Assembly: GCF_014200495.1 (NCBI RefSeq)
Contig: NZ_JACHBY010000003.1
Span: 62,001-126,000 of the forward strand
DNA: 64,000 nt
Reading direction: 5' to 3'
DNA from: Mucilaginibacter geliditolerans
GTDB taxonomy: Bacteria > Bacteroidota > Bacteroidia > Sphingobacteriales > Sphingobacteriaceae
The notes under the pieces were generated by a model. It was not told the origin of the DNA. It searched no databases and saw nothing but the letters and a program-made list of their open reading frames with translations. The translations under genes and the position numbers were made by a program. Below are positions 1 to 9,470 of the stretch, one piece after another. Each line of letters opens with the position of its first letter. Within the stretch, counting starts at the first letter, position 1.

Positions 1-709
1 CAAAACAAGCCTTAACATATTCGGGTGTGCTATACGCGGCGATAGTTTGCCATGTGGAACCCGGTTGTAAAGCTTCAACGGCATAGCGTGGCGACGTGAT
101 GATCTTTGTACCATCGGGACCAACCCAGTTTACCAGTTCGCCGCCATAAGCAGTTGTATAGCCGCCCCAGCAGGTGTTTGGATTTTTTAACGAAGCATAC
201 TTAAACCCGTATGATGTTAATATTTGCGGTAAAGCGCTGGTAAAGCATGGTTCCTCTGATGAATAGGCCGGGAATACCGCCGTTGGGAAATGGCGCTTCA
301 CCATCCTGATACCGTAATAAAACTGCCTGATGATACTTTCACCCTCTATATCAAATAAATAGCTTTGGGCATAATCGGGGTTAACATATTCTATGCGGGC
401 TGTGGCTGAGTTCTGATCTGCAAATAGGGCCCTGAAATCGTTATAGGCTGCGGAATCCTTTACTTTTGCATTGTCCCATGTTTCGGGTTCAATTTCGAGG
501 TTTATTTTCCAGTTGGGATGCAGTTTTAACTGATCTGCCATAAAGCGTGTATTCCAGTCGGGGTAATGCCCCCATATACCACCATGATAGCCGTCAATAA
601 AATAAGACGTTTGGGCATATACCTGCTGTTTAAACCCGATCAATGCGAATATGATGATCCCAAAAAATCGAAACCATCCTTTAACAGCTATTTTTTTATC
701 CCGGAACAT
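1..709 (-). CDS. GH38-like glycoside hydrolase N-terminal region (C-terminus cut by window edge)
   Basis: About 236 codons read leftward from an ATG at 709 and run off the window, so only the N-terminal part is present. It begins with a signal peptide (hydrophobic FFGIIIFALIGF, then VYAQ), so the protein is exported. The mature part starts YFIDGYHGGIWGHYPDW and later has EEPCFTSALPQIL followed by GFKYASLKNPNTCWGGY. I recognise this layout as the N-terminal catalytic domain of Bacteroidota GH38-like alpha-mannosidases, but the match is by pattern only. Its start lies 46 bases from a TATAAAACCGGTTTAGC motif that also precedes the GH78 gene. The gene upstream (793-2421, same strand) ends 83 bases away. 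An uncharacterised secreted hydrolase is the alternative. Confidence 0.6.
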   Translation of the reverse strand, partial: MFRDKKIAVKGWFRFFGIIIFALIGFKQQVYAQTSYFIDGYHGGIWGHYPDWNTRFMADQLKLHPNWKINLEIEPETWDNAKVKDSAAYNDFRALFADQNSATARIEYVNPDYAQSYLFDIEGESIIRQFYYGIRMVKRHFPTAVFPAYSSEEPCFTSALPQILTSYGFKYASLKNPNTCWGGYTTAYGGELVNWVGPDGTKIITSPRYAVEALQPGSTWQTIAAYSTPEYVKACF

Positions 710-751
710 CTAATTAAAAAAGGTTTATAAGAATTATATGGTCTGTAAAGA

Positions 752-770
752 TATAAAACCGGTTTAGCAA
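752..770 (-). promoter_or_regulatory. Shared operator-like motif, copy 1
   Basis: TATAAAACCGGTTTAGC lies upstream of the GH38-like gene and contains the perfect palindrome AAACCGGTTT (756-765). The same 19-base stretch occurs at 9471-9489 with one difference, upstream of the GH78 operon. The CG-centred palindrome resembles LacI-family operators, but its regulator is not identified. Confidence 0.5.
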
Positions 771-792
771 AACAAGAATTATTTTAAAATTC

Positions 793-2421
793 TTATAGAC
801 CTATAAGAGAATACGGCACGCGGATACCTTTTATACGGTAGTCGTTAGGGTCTTCAGAGCCATCAGCATTTGAGCAGGGCGTTAAACAGGTGGTGTTTTT
901 AGCATCATTTCGGTTATAAAAGTTGATGCAGTAGGCAATCAGCAGCTCGTTATGCCCGTTTTTAAATTCGGCATGAATGGTTGGGTTATAATATACCGGG
1001 GCGTGGCCCTGCTTGTAATCGGGCAAGGTATAAATGGTTTTTTTGTTAATGAAAGGACCAATAGGACTTGCACTAACCGAAGAATACATGTTTCGGGTGG
1101 TGACATCGCAGGTAAAACCAAAATCCATATCTACCAGTAAAAACTTGCCGTTAACATACCCTACGGCAATATTATTGGTGGTTGCCTTTGCCACTGCCGC
1201 TTTTGCAGCAACGCTTGGCTTATCTGCCCAATATTTTCCATCCCAAAACGACCATTTAGTTGGCGCGGCTGCCGTAAACCGGGCAACGTAAACGCTAGCG
1301 CTCATAAAACCCCCGATCCCATAAGCATACATATAACCATCGCCGGGGTTTACCATGCCAACAGTATACACAATAGCGGTTTGGCCGGTCATGCCGGGTA
1401 CTGCAACCACTTTTACGGGCGAGATATTGTTAGTGCCCGTTTCGGCAATAACCCCCAGGTATTGGTTTACGGTATTCAGCGTACCGGTAATTACCTCAAT
1501 ATTATGCACATATATTCTATTCCCTACTTCAATACCTGCGCCCGGCCAGAAGAGGTTCTTTGGATCAGCAGGGTGGAAGATCTGCGGCCCGTCGCTTGAA
1601 ATAAGGTTCTTTGTTTTTTCCGGATCCCAGCTGTGGTCTGCAGGCTGCAGCAATGCGGAATTATGATAAGGGAAGAACAGATTACAGCCAAATTCGCCTT
1701 TGGCATCTACCTGGTTATAAAAAGTATCGCCGGTTACCCATAATACTTTGCCTTTGTTCAGGTTGTAATAAAGCGGGATGGACGAGCCCTCATCAAAGGC
1801 GCTGGATCCTGAATTACGCTGAAAAAAGCCGACCACCGCATCATCGCGATAGCTATCAGCCTCAATTGCGTTTAATTTCCAATGCTGACTGGCAGAATTA
1901 GTATAGGCAGATTGAGTTAAAGCACTGTCCTTTGGTAAAGAGTTATTACTGATAACCAGTCCGTTTCCTTTATTGATGACCTTATAATAATTGCCTTGTG
2001 TTTTAATGATTTGCCAGTATTGCGCGTCAGTTTGGTTTGCCCTTGCCTGGGTAATTGACTTGCCAGCAGAAGCGGTTATGTATTTACCGCTGTTGAGATT
2101 CATGATGGTAAAATAACCGTTTGCTTGTTTGCTGATGAGCCATTTTTGCCACCGGTCGGTTGATTTTAGATCATTAATTGAGGGTTTTGCTGTTTTTAAT
2201 AGGGTACCATCCTTCAGCTTATCGCCAAGCATATTTTCCCCGGAAACTTCAATAAAATCATTCCCTTCAGCTGTTGAGATGGTATAAGTGCCGTAATTGT
2301 TGCCAAGTGATACCTCGTTTGTGGCAGGATTATGAGTATGTACACTCATTTTTGTATTACCTGCATAAGTAGCCGTTGCAAATACCGAAATAAGCAGGGC
2401 AAAAAATAACGAAGTTTTCAT
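793..2421 (-). CDS. Secreted ricin-type lectin plus beta-propeller-like (DUF5005/DUF4185-like) protein
   Basis: A 542-residue exported protein with a signal peptide ending TATYA. Residues about 85-185 form a ricin-type beta-trefoil: the repeats QKWLI, AQYWQI and SQHWKL fit the Q-x-W pattern of carbohydrate-binding lectin modules. From about 190 the sequence VVGFFQRNSGSSAFDEGSSIPL, then VLWVTGDTFYNQ, fits a secreted beta-propeller family annotated in Bacteroidota as DUF5005 or DUF4185, whose activity I do not know. It is likely a glycan-binding or glycan-cleaving protein of the first carbohydrate locus. A TAnnTTTG box and a palindrome lie just upstream, and the GH2 gene is divergent. Confidence 0.6.
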   Translation of the reverse strand: MKTSLFFALLISVFATATYAGNTKMSVHTHNPATNEVSLGNNYGTYTISTAEGNDFIEVSGENMLGDKLKDGTLLKTAKPSINDLKSTDRWQKWLISKQANGYFTIMNLNSGKYITASAGKSITQARANQTDAQYWQIIKTQGNYYKVINKGNGLVISNNSLPKDSALTQSAYTNSASQHWKLNAIEADSYRDDAVVGFFQRNSGSSAFDEGSSIPLYYNLNKGKVLWVTGDTFYNQVDAKGEFGCNLFFPYHNSALLQPADHSWDPEKTKNLISSDGPQIFHPADPKNLFWPGAGIEVGNRIYVHNIEVITGTLNTVNQYLGVIAETGTNNISPVKVVAVPGMTGQTAIVYTVGMVNPGDGYMYAYGIGGFMSASVYVARFTAAAPTKWSFWDGKYWADKPSVAAKAAVAKATTNNIAVGYVNGKFLLVDMDFGFTCDVTTRNMYSSVSASPIGPFINKKTIYTLPDYKQGHAPVYYNPTIHAEFKNGHNELLIAYCINFYNRNDAKNTTCLTPCSNADGSEDPNDYRIKGIRVPYSLIGL

Positions 2422-2441
2422 CTTACAATATTTGTGTTTAA

Positions 2442-2466
2442 GCTAACCGCGGTTTGTTCAAATTTA
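2442..2466 (-). promoter_or_regulatory. Promoter box and palindrome upstream of the lectin/propeller gene
   Basis: On the minus strand TAAATTTG (2459-2466) matches the Bacteroidota -7 consensus TAnnTTTG, 38 bases before the start codon. Next to it, towards the gene, is the palindrome AACCGCGGTT (2445-2454). Read on the minus strand this is AAACCGCGGTTAGC, similar to but one base longer than the motif at 752-770. No clear -33 element was found at the usual distance. Confidence 0.4.
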
Positions 2467-2637
2467 GTTATTTAATACAATTGAACAGTCCCAACCGGGG
2501 TTGATTTTTAATGGATGATTATAATTGGTTTGGTAAAAATAAATTAATATTTGGACTAAAGAAACGATTTAGCAAAATATTTATAAATTGCAGCGCTCTA
2601 TCAAAACCTACGTTATAAACCGGAATAATATTTAGAT

Positions 2638-5289
2638 ATGAAATCAACTTTCAAGCTTATTGCTCTTGTTATTTGCTTCGCGCTATTAAAAATGTCCGCT
2701 GATGCGCAAAATATATTCACACACTTAAAGTGGAAGTTAATGCCGCAAAGTGATGCTTATACCGCCAGGCAGGTATCAACAGCAAGGTTCCATACAGATA
2801 ATTGGATAAATGCCGTAGTACCCGGAACTGTATTTTATGCCTACGTAGTAGCCGGAAAAGAGAGCAACCCCGATTATGCCGATAATATTTACAAGGTTGA
2901 TAAAGCGAAATACAATAAGCCCTGCTGGTACCGCGCTGAATTTTCGGAAAAAGGCCTGCTTGCCGGAAAAAGACTATGGCTTAATTTTAATGGTGTAAAC
3001 AAGCGGGCTGAAGTTTACTTTAACGGTCATCATATCGGTACTATTAAAGGCTTAATGGAACGTGGTAAATATGATATTACCGACCTGATTAATAAAAACG
3101 GCAGCAACGTCGTTGCTGTGCTTATAGTACCGCCAAACACCGATCACGGGCTGGCCAACAGGGAAAGTCCAACTTATCTGAGCAGCGGCAGCTGGGATTG
3201 GATGCCCGCCGTACCTGGCTTAAACAGCGGCATAACCGATACCGTTGCTCTTACTACTACCGGCCCGGTTACTATTGAAGACCCATGGATCCATACAGAA
3301 CTGCCGAATAAAAACCTGGCTAACTTAATGGTTAATGTTAAGCTAAATAATGCTACAACAAAGGCTGTAAAAGGAAATTTGAAAGTGGCCATCAATCCCG
3401 GTAATATTATCATAAACGCGCCTATTACTTTAGCGGGGAACGGTAGCCAATCAATTGATTTTGATAAAAATACATTTGCGCAGCTGAGTATAAGGAATCC
3501 CAAATTATGGTGGCCGAATGGTTACGGCGGCAAGCCGGACGGAACGCAAAACCTTTATACATGTAAAGTGAGTTTTGAAGTTGATGGCACTATATCATCC
3601 GACGCGGTGACAAAAACCTTCGGCATAAGAAAGATCACCGCGGATACCACAACGCTTAACGGGCCGATGCGTGTTTATGTAAATGATGTGCCTGTGCTGT
3701 TAAAAGGTGGTAACTGGGGTATGTCGGACTATATGTTGAAAGCGCGGGGGAAGGATTATGATACCCGCATCCGGTTTCACCAGGATATGAACTTTAACGT
3801 GATCCGAAACTGGACCGGCGAGGTTACTGACGAAGCTTTTTATAATTATTGCGACAAATACGGTATTATGGTTTGGGATGATTTCTGGCTGAATAACTTT
3901 GGCCCTATTGATAGTCTGGCTATTTTTAAAAGTAATGCTATTGAAAAGGTTAAAAAGCTGCGCGACCATCCTTCTATTGTGATCTGGTGCGGGGCTAACG
4001 AGGGTGTTCCCGGTGGTGATCCGAACGGTCCGCTGAGCAATGTGATTAAAAATGCGATTGCGAATAATGATAACCACGACAGGCTGTACTTCCCGCGTTC
4101 AAATGCAGGGGTAACAAATCCTAATTTTTCTATTCATGGCGGAAGTAAAAACCTGTCGGGCAGCGGGATCTGGGGAAATGTGGATCCAAAAACCTACTTT
4201 ACAGATCCGAAGAACGGTTATTTATTTTCCAAAGATTCTTACGGGATGCGCAGCGAACTGGGTATGGCAACCTTTGTAAACGTGGAGAGCTTTAAGAAAT
4301 TTATGCCTAAAGATTATTGGGTCGCCCCTACCCCTGAATCGGTGAATAGCAGTACCAATATGTGGGCGAAACATTATTTCAGTACCGATGGTGGCCTGGG
4401 TGGGGGATCGCAGCCGGTGAGGTATATAAACGACATTAACCATAGTTATGGCAATGCTACAACGCTGGAAGACTTTTGCAAAAAGGCCCAGTTAATGAAT
4501 GTGGAAACCATGAAAGCCATGTATGAGGCCTGGAACGACCATATGTGGAAAGACGCTTCAGGCATGCTGATCTGGATGAGCCAATCGGCCTACCCGAGTA
4601 TGATATGGCAGACCTATGACTACTATTATGACCTTACCGGAGCTTATTTCGGGGCCAAAACCGCATGTGAGCCTATCCACATACAATGGAATGCTGCCAC
4701 AAACTCAGTAAAGGTGATCAACAACAAACCTTACGATTTGAAAGGCTTAACAACAGAAGCCACAGTTTATAATATGGATGGTAAAATTGTACCCGGATAT
4801 ACGCTGAAAAAGACTTTAAATGCAGATGCAACCTCGGCTACCGAGGCTTTTGAGGTATTTAAGAATAGCGGGGATTTACCGGCTTTATCCGCAGTCCACT
4901 TTTTGAAACTGCGGCTGTACGATGTTAATGGGCATTTGCTATCTGATAACTTTTACTGGATAGGTAATACTTATTTGGATTATACTGATCTGAATAAAAT
5001 GCCATCGGCAGGCGCCAGTTTACACGCGAGCCAACCCAAAGTAACCCTTGCCAAAAACGGGGTTAACAAGCTGCTCACTTATACTATCACAAACAGGTCA
5101 AAATCCACCGCCGCATTTGGGATAAGGGCGCAATTGTTGAATGGCGCGGATAAGCAAATCCTGCCTGCACTATACAGTGATGGCTATTTTTCATTGATGC
5201 AGGGGGAATCAAAAGTGCTTGTTGTTGAGGTTGATCCAAAGGTGTTGGGGGTGGGTTATAGATTGGATATGAAGGCTTATAATAATTAA
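2638..5289 (+). CDS. Secreted GH2 glycoside hydrolase (beta-mannosidase / exo-beta-glucosaminidase type)
   Basis: An 883-residue exported enzyme with a signal peptide ending SADAQ. The order is GH2 sugar-binding jelly roll (about 25-215, with WYRAEF and LNFNGVNKRAEVYFNG), Ig-like domain (about 215-340), TIM barrel (about 345-690) and C-terminal beta domains. The probable acid/base is Glu455 in WCGANEG and the probable nucleophile Glu540 in GMRSELG. The segment with NLSGSGIWGNV resembles the GLSGSGPYG region of exo-beta-D-glucosaminidases and beta-mannosidases, so one of those activities is more likely than beta-galactosidase. It is the only plus-strand gene in the first 31 kb and probably has its own promoter. 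It may act with the mannosidase-like and rhamnosidase genes around it. Confidence 0.85.
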   Translation: MKSTFKLIALVICFALLKMSADAQNIFTHLKWKLMPQSDAYTARQVSTARFHTDNWINAVVPGTVFYAYVVAGKESNPDYADNIYKVDKAKYNKPCWYRAEFSEKGLLAGKRLWLNFNGVNKRAEVYFNGHHIGTIKGLMERGKYDITDLINKNGSNVVAVLIVPPNTDHGLANRESPTYLSSGSWDWMPAVPGLNSGITDTVALTTTGPVTIEDPWIHTELPNKNLANLMVNVKLNNATTKAVKGNLKVAINPGNIIINAPITLAGNGSQSIDFDKNTFAQLSIRNPKLWWPNGYGGKPDGTQNLYTCKVSFEVDGTISSDAVTKTFGIRKITADTTTLNGPMRVYVNDVPVLLKGGNWGMSDYMLKARGKDYDTRIRFHQDMNFNVIRNWTGEVTDEAFYNYCDKYGIMVWDDFWLNNFGPIDSLAIFKSNAIEKVKKLRDHPSIVIWCGANEGVPGGDPNGPLSNVIKNAIANNDNHDRLYFPRSNAGVTNPNFSIHGGSKNLSGSGIWGNVDPKTYFTDPKNGYLFSKDSYGMRSELGMATFVNVESFKKFMPKDYWVAPTPESVNSSTNMWAKHYFSTDGGLGGGSQPVRYINDINHSYGNATTLEDFCKKAQLMNVETMKAMYEAWNDHMWKDASGMLIWMSQSAYPSMIWQTYDYYYDLTGAYFGAKTACEPIHIQWNAATNSVKVINNKPYDLKGLTTEATVYNMDGKIVPGYTLKKTLNADATSATEAFEVFKNSGDLPALSAVHFLKLRLYDVNGHLLSDNFYWIGNTYLDYTDLNKMPSAGASLHASQPKVTLAKNGVNKLLTYTITNRSKSTAAFGIRAQLLNGADKQILPALYSDGYFSLMQGESKVLVVEVDPKVLGVGYRLDMKAYNN

Positions 5290-5352
5290 ATCGAAAGGGT
5301 AAAAGTATGGGAAGTGGCGAGTTGACTCACCCCGACCTCGTTCCACTCGTCG

Positions 5353-5382
5353 ACCCTCTCTGCCGCAAGCGGCAAAGAGGGT
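5353..5382. repeat. Stem-loop just after the GH2 gene
   Basis: ACCCTCT and TGCCGC pair with GCGGCA and AGAGGGT around an AA loop, interrupted by a single C/A mismatch. It begins 64 bases after the GH2 stop codon and has no T-run, so it is more like a repeat unit than a classic intrinsic terminator, though it may stop transcription. Confidence 0.55.
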
Positions 5383-5396
5383 GAGAAAGGGTAACT

Positions 5397-5505
5397 CAAT
5401 TGCGCTCGTCTATGACGAGTGCTTAAACTGGGTTAGCGTTTGTAACGCGACTGGCGATGCAATCGCCAAAACATATTAAGCACTCGTCATAGACGAGCGC
5501 AATTG
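5397..5505. repeat. Inverted-repeat element with 29-base perfect arms
   Basis: The left arm (5397-5425) is an exact reverse complement of the right arm (5477-5505). Each arm holds its own small hairpin, CTCGTC-tat-GACGAG. The 51-base centre contains another hairpin, TGGCGA/TCGCCA, near 5452-5467. This nested form is typical of bacterial REP or BIME elements moved by RAYT-type transposases; no such transposase is in the window. Confidence 0.8.
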
Positions 5506-5515
5506 CTATACTCCT

Positions 5516-5610
5516 CTTGTCATTTCGACCGGAGGGAGAAATCTTCTGCAATTATATATGGCGTTAATGCAGAGCGAAGAAGATTTCTCGCTATCGCTCG
5601 AAATGACAAG
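5516..5610. repeat. TGTCATTTCGA-type palindromic repeat
   Basis: CTTGTCATTTCGA (5516-5528) is the exact reverse complement of TCGAAATGACAAG (5598-5610), and inner parts pair again (GAGAAATCTTCT against AGAAGATTTCTC). Elements with these ends are familiar as dispersed intergenic repeats in Bacteroidota genomes. Confidence 0.75.
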
Positions 5611-5637
5611 GTGGGTGATAAAGGAAGTAGTGGCTAA

Positions 5638-7032
5638 TTAATTCACTAGCCTAATTTCAAAATTATGCGCTACCGGTTTATTGATCTGGTAGATCTGATC
5701 CGTTAGCAAATCCATTTCTTTTTGCCATGCATCACGCACGCTTTTAAACCTTGCCTTTTGATAGGTTGGGATGGTAACGCCTACAAAGAAATCTTTTCTG
5801 GCATATTTCTGTAATGAATCCATTGTGGCTTCACTATCATTAAACAGCAGGCCTTTTGGCTTTAAAATAGAGTAATGAATCCAGTAGTACTCACGTAACC
5901 TGCGCTCTATTTCCCAGCGTTCTTCGTTCAGGTGCATTATGGCTAACGACTGCTGATATTGAGGAGTTGCTGTTAAAAGCGCGAGGTTAATACCATCGAC
6001 AAAAGCTTTGCCATCCCAGGCTCCTATAGCTTTGCCGTCAATGGTAAGTGCATAAGCTTTTGTTTGGTCCAGGCCTTTTACGCGCAGCATTTCCTGGTCA
6101 TAATCATTAATGAATGGGATCAATTTCAGCGCCTGCGCCTGCGACCTTTCGGGCCGACCAAAACCACTTGGAATGGTATCAAGCGGATACGGCAATGAGT
6201 TGGCCAGGTATGTGAATTTTGTGGTATTGCTGTTTACTATCAATCCGGTTATTTTGCAATTGCTTTGCTGTTCAATTTTGTTGTTTTTGGCGTTGATTGC
6301 CATATCTGCCACCTTTGTACCGGCTAATCCCTGCGCATTCAGGAAAACGTAGGCCATCACCATTTGTCCGTCGTTGGTGGGATGGATGCGGTCGGCATCC
6401 TGCATGGTAAAGGTTGAATCAGTACGCTGTTCACGTTGATTGATCATCGTCATTGGTGTATTAAAATCAACAAAACCCCAGTTATTTTCTTTGGATGTTT
6501 TTTGTTGTTCGGCGGCTATAACCAGCATGGCTGTGTTCTTTTTTAAAAGCGGCCTGATTTTAATTTTTGATGTTTCATCATAAGGCGACGACGCGATCAT
6601 GATCTTTTTTATTTCAGGATGTTGTTGCAGTTCAGCTTTGATCAGTTCAAAACTTTGTAAGGATATCTTCACCTTTTGCTGGTATACGGAATCAGCTTTA
6701 GCAGCAGGATAAAGCTCATAACCAGTATCATTCATGCCGAAAGTCAGGGTCATTACAGTTGGTCTTTTTACAAAAACATCGGTATTGAGGCGTTCCAGCA
6801 TTTGTTTGGATACATCACCCCCTATCCCGGCATTAAAGCAGTCAATACGCATATTGGGGAAGTGGGTCATGTAATATAACCAGATGTAAGAGTGGTAATG
6901 GCCGCCGTCTGTTATGCTGTTCCCCATAAAAACAACCCTGTCGCCCTGGGTAAAAGGCTTGAGTTTTGCTTGAGAATATCCTTTTATAACTGAAAATGAA
7001 ATCAGCGTACAAACCAATATTTTTTTATACAT
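5638..7032 (-). CDS. Secreted SGNH/GDSL-type esterase
   Basis: A 464-residue exported hydrolase, signal peptide ending GYSQ. SGNH blocks are visible: GNSITDGG with nucleophile Ser39, a Gly in GGDVS, GMND with Asn101, and DADRIHP with Asp214 and His217 as the remaining catalytic residues. The catalytic domain fills roughly 25-235; the remaining 230 residues are an extra C-terminal region, about twice the usual family length, which I cannot assign. Such enzymes remove acetyl or other ester groups from plant polysaccharides. It starts 18 bases after the stop of the GH78 gene, so the pair is an operon and the esterase probably unmasks the rhamnosidase substrate. Confidence 0.8.
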   Translation of the reverse strand: MYKKILVCTLISFSVIKGYSQAKLKPFTQGDRVVFMGNSITDGGHYHSYIWLYYMTHFPNMRIDCFNAGIGGDVSKQMLERLNTDVFVKRPTVMTLTFGMNDTGYELYPAAKADSVYQQKVKISLQSFELIKAELQQHPEIKKIMIASSPYDETSKIKIRPLLKKNTAMLVIAAEQQKTSKENNWGFVDFNTPMTMINQREQRTDSTFTMQDADRIHPTNDGQMVMAYVFLNAQGLAGTKVADMAINAKNNKIEQQSNCKITGLIVNSNTTKFTYLANSLPYPLDTIPSGFGRPERSQAQALKLIPFINDYDQEMLRVKGLDQTKAYALTIDGKAIGAWDGKAFVDGINLALLTATPQYQQSLAIMHLNEERWEIERRLREYYWIHYSILKPKGLLFNDSEATMDSLQKYARKDFFVGVTIPTYQKARFKSVRDAWQKEMDLLTDQIYQINKPVAHNFEIRLVN

Positions 7033-7050
7033 ATTTTATAATGTGTAGAC

Positions 7051-9402
7051 TTAAATTATAAATAAGTTATCGCCAGCTTTAAGCAGGTAAGTTTTTGTTT
7101 TCCAGATAAATATCCCGGATGTTGACGCAGGGAGGTTGATCTTTATGCGCCATTTAGTTTTTTCAAGCAGATAGCTTACCGCTACCTTTCCATCCGGATG
7201 CGGGATATCTCCACTTACGTTTGTCAGCGTACCTAAATGCGGCTCTACTTTTATTTTGCGGAAACCAGGCGCATAGCTATCGACACCTAAAACTGTCCTG
7301 AAAAATTCAATATTCGGGCTGGCTCCCCAGGCGTGGCAATCGGAGCGTACGGTTTGTAAACTCGAATCCTCAGCCCAGGTAGTGAGGCCCATGGCTATGT
7401 TTTCGCGCCATATGTCAAGCCAGTTCATATAATCATTACCTAAACCTGCTTTTATCAGCGCCTGGTTCAGATAATATTTAAAGTAGACAGTGCATTGGGT
7501 CAGGCTTTTATCGGTAAGCATTATGTTCGCCATAGCGGGCATATCCGCATCGCTTACCATGCCTGTAAGTATGGCCAGCGAGTTAACGTGCTGTGAGTAA
7601 CCGTTCTTTTCTTTGGTATCGGCATACAGTTTTTTAACCGGATCCCAGTATTTGCGCTGGATGGTAGCTTTTAGCTGTACGGCTCTTTGGTTGTAGATAG
7701 CGGCATAATCCTGCAGGCCGATCTTTGCTTCCATTTCCGCAGCCCATTGGTAGGCCCAAAGCAGTTGCAGATCGTATATAGCCGCGCTGCCATCCGAGCC
7801 TTTTACCTGTCCGCCTAAGTTGCCCGCCCAATCAACAAAGGTCCAGTATGGGGTATCTTTTAACGAGCCATCGGCCTGCTGGTATTTGCTGAAGAAGTCG
7901 AGCACGGCCCTTTCGCCAACCAGTTTATCTTTGATGAACTTGCTATCGTTGCGGTACATCCAATAATCGTGCAGCATGCAGATGTACCATAGCGAAAATG
8001 TGGAGATGATCTGTGTACCTTTTGTTGGGTAACAGCTGCGGGTAACACCTTCAGCTATACGGGAATGATCCATCAGGTTAAGGGCATTGCGGGCCAGGCG
8101 ATCGTCGTTAGTATTATAGTACGATATTAATGCCTGGATACGGGTATCGCCGATATATTGTAGCTGTTCGTAGTAAGGGCAATCTGTATAGGTTTCCCAT
8201 GAGTTAAGCCGTGCCGTGCGCCAGCCGATATCCAGTATTTGTTTGATCTCGGCGTTATCCGAATTAAATACGGCGGTACGTTTAAACGGATAAGCTGTGA
8301 AAGTACCGTAAAGATCATTTACAGTGAGCGGGTCATTTTGGGTATGTACAATGAGTTTGATATAACGGTATGTACGGAAGTTTAAGGTAGTGAAGGATTG
8401 CCCATCGGTACCATTGCCAATCAGACTATCTATTCGCCCTACAAAATTCTTGCCTTCAATATCATTGCGGTTGCTTTTATGGTTAGTGCCTTTGTCGTAC
8501 AGCGTTTCGGCGTAGCCTAAGGAGATCCCGGCATCCTTGCCGCCACTGAAATTCAGGGTTATATAGGCATTTGTTTCAAAGGTTTGATCGAGCAATAAGG
8601 TAACAGTTGTATTGGCTGGGATAGTTATGGGCGCCTTTTCAGCAGGAAATGCAGGCGGAACGTTCATACCAACGGCACTGCGCAATTTGAGGATACGCTG
8701 GTAGGTCATTTCTCTTGGCGGCAGCGTTGATGGCACCAAGGCCCAATCAATACCCCATGACATGCCTTTCAATGTACCATCCATTATTTTAGCAGCCATC
8801 GGCCAGGCACTGTCGTCATAACTAATCGCTGTCCAATCGCCTTTAATCGTGAGATTCATATCCACCATTTCGCCTTTGCTAGCCGCGAAAAAGAATCCCG
8901 GGATTGGCTGATGCCCGGCATCGCGGATGCATTTCCAGGTGTTGTTGGTGTTCAAAATTTCTTCAGTTGGGGAGTTTCCCTGTATGATGAAAGCTGTACG
9001 TACGGAAATCTGCGCCTCGGGGCGGAATTGGGCTTCATTATAAACTAACGCAGCCACTATATTTTTACCTGCAGTTAAATATGGAGCAAGATCTACCGTT
9101 TCATAGTTCCAAAAATAAGTATCGCCACGCGCCGGGCCGAGGGAAACCAACGTGCCGTTTACATATAGCTTATAACGGTTATCTGCCGATACATGGATAA
9201 GAAATGTGGCTGGCTTTGCTGCAAGATCTATGCTCTTGCGAAAGTAATACACACCATATTCTACGCCGGGGTCAAAAGGCGCGGCTATCCAGCTGGAATT
9301 CCAGGGGCGACTGGCATCTAGGGCCGCAACAGACTGAGAAAAGGTATTTCCAGGAGAAAACAAACTAAAAAAGGCAAGGGTTGCGATGTACAGGTATTTC
9401 AT
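7051..9402 (-). CDS. Secreted alpha-L-rhamnosidase-like enzyme (GH78)
   Basis: A 783-residue protein. I place the start at the ATG at 9402 because a signal peptide follows it directly (MKYLYIATLAFFSLF, cleavage after FSQ); an in-frame ATG at 9543 would add 47 residues that mask the signal. Residues about 35-170 are a CBM67/jelly-roll domain (VHVSADNRYKLYVNGTLV-like), 230-390 another beta domain, and about 395-690 an alpha/alpha barrel with WETYTDCPYYEQLQYIGDTR, a hallmark of GH78. A C-terminal beta-sandwich closes it. The role is removal of terminal rhamnose from pectin or glycosides. It is the first gene of an operon with the SGNH esterase. Confidence 0.8.
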   Translation of the reverse strand: MKYLYIATLAFFSLFSPGNTFSQSVAALDASRPWNSSWIAAPFDPGVEYGVYYFRKSIDLAAKPATFLIHVSADNRYKLYVNGTLVSLGPARGDTYFWNYETVDLAPYLTAGKNIVAALVYNEAQFRPEAQISVRTAFIIQGNSPTEEILNTNNTWKCIRDAGHQPIPGFFFAASKGEMVDMNLTIKGDWTAISYDDSAWPMAAKIMDGTLKGMSWGIDWALVPSTLPPREMTYQRILKLRSAVGMNVPPAFPAEKAPITIPANTTVTLLLDQTFETNAYITLNFSGGKDAGISLGYAETLYDKGTNHKSNRNDIEGKNFVGRIDSLIGNGTDGQSFTTLNFRTYRYIKLIVHTQNDPLTVNDLYGTFTAYPFKRTAVFNSDNAEIKQILDIGWRTARLNSWETYTDCPYYEQLQYIGDTRIQALISYYNTNDDRLARNALNLMDHSRIAEGVTRSCYPTKGTQIISTFSLWYICMLHDYWMYRNDSKFIKDKLVGERAVLDFFSKYQQADGSLKDTPYWTFVDWAGNLGGQVKGSDGSAAIYDLQLLWAYQWAAEMEAKIGLQDYAAIYNQRAVQLKATIQRKYWDPVKKLYADTKEKNGYSQHVNSLAILTGMVSDADMPAMANIMLTDKSLTQCTVYFKYYLNQALIKAGLGNDYMNWLDIWRENIAMGLTTWAEDSSLQTVRSDCHAWGASPNIEFFRTVLGVDSYAPGFRKIKVEPHLGTLTNVSGDIPHPDGKVAVSYLLEKTKWRIKINLPASTSGIFIWKTKTYLLKAGDNLFII

Positions 9403-9470
9403 TATGGTTGAAGCCTTAATTAAGGCGCATTTTGGTTTATAGAGGGTAAATCTATAAATAAAATTTAAAT

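Larger units (their letters stand above)
5290..5637. repeat. Intergenic cluster of three palindromic repeat units
   Basis: The 348-base gap between two converging genes holds no gene. It carries a stem-loop (5353-5382), a long inverted repeat with 29-base perfect arms (5397-5425 and 5477-5505), and a TGTCATTTCGA-type palindrome (5516-5610). All three look like dispersed REP/MITE-like elements rather than a single terminator. Confidence 0.75.

Noticed and set aside
3700..4077. 125-codon minus-strand ORF inside the GH2 gene
   Set aside because: Lies fully within the GH2 catalytic domain, has no recognisable protein pattern and no ribosome binding context.
5353..5610. CRISPR array or terminator cluster
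   Set aside because: The units are palindromes of different sequence without regular spacers.
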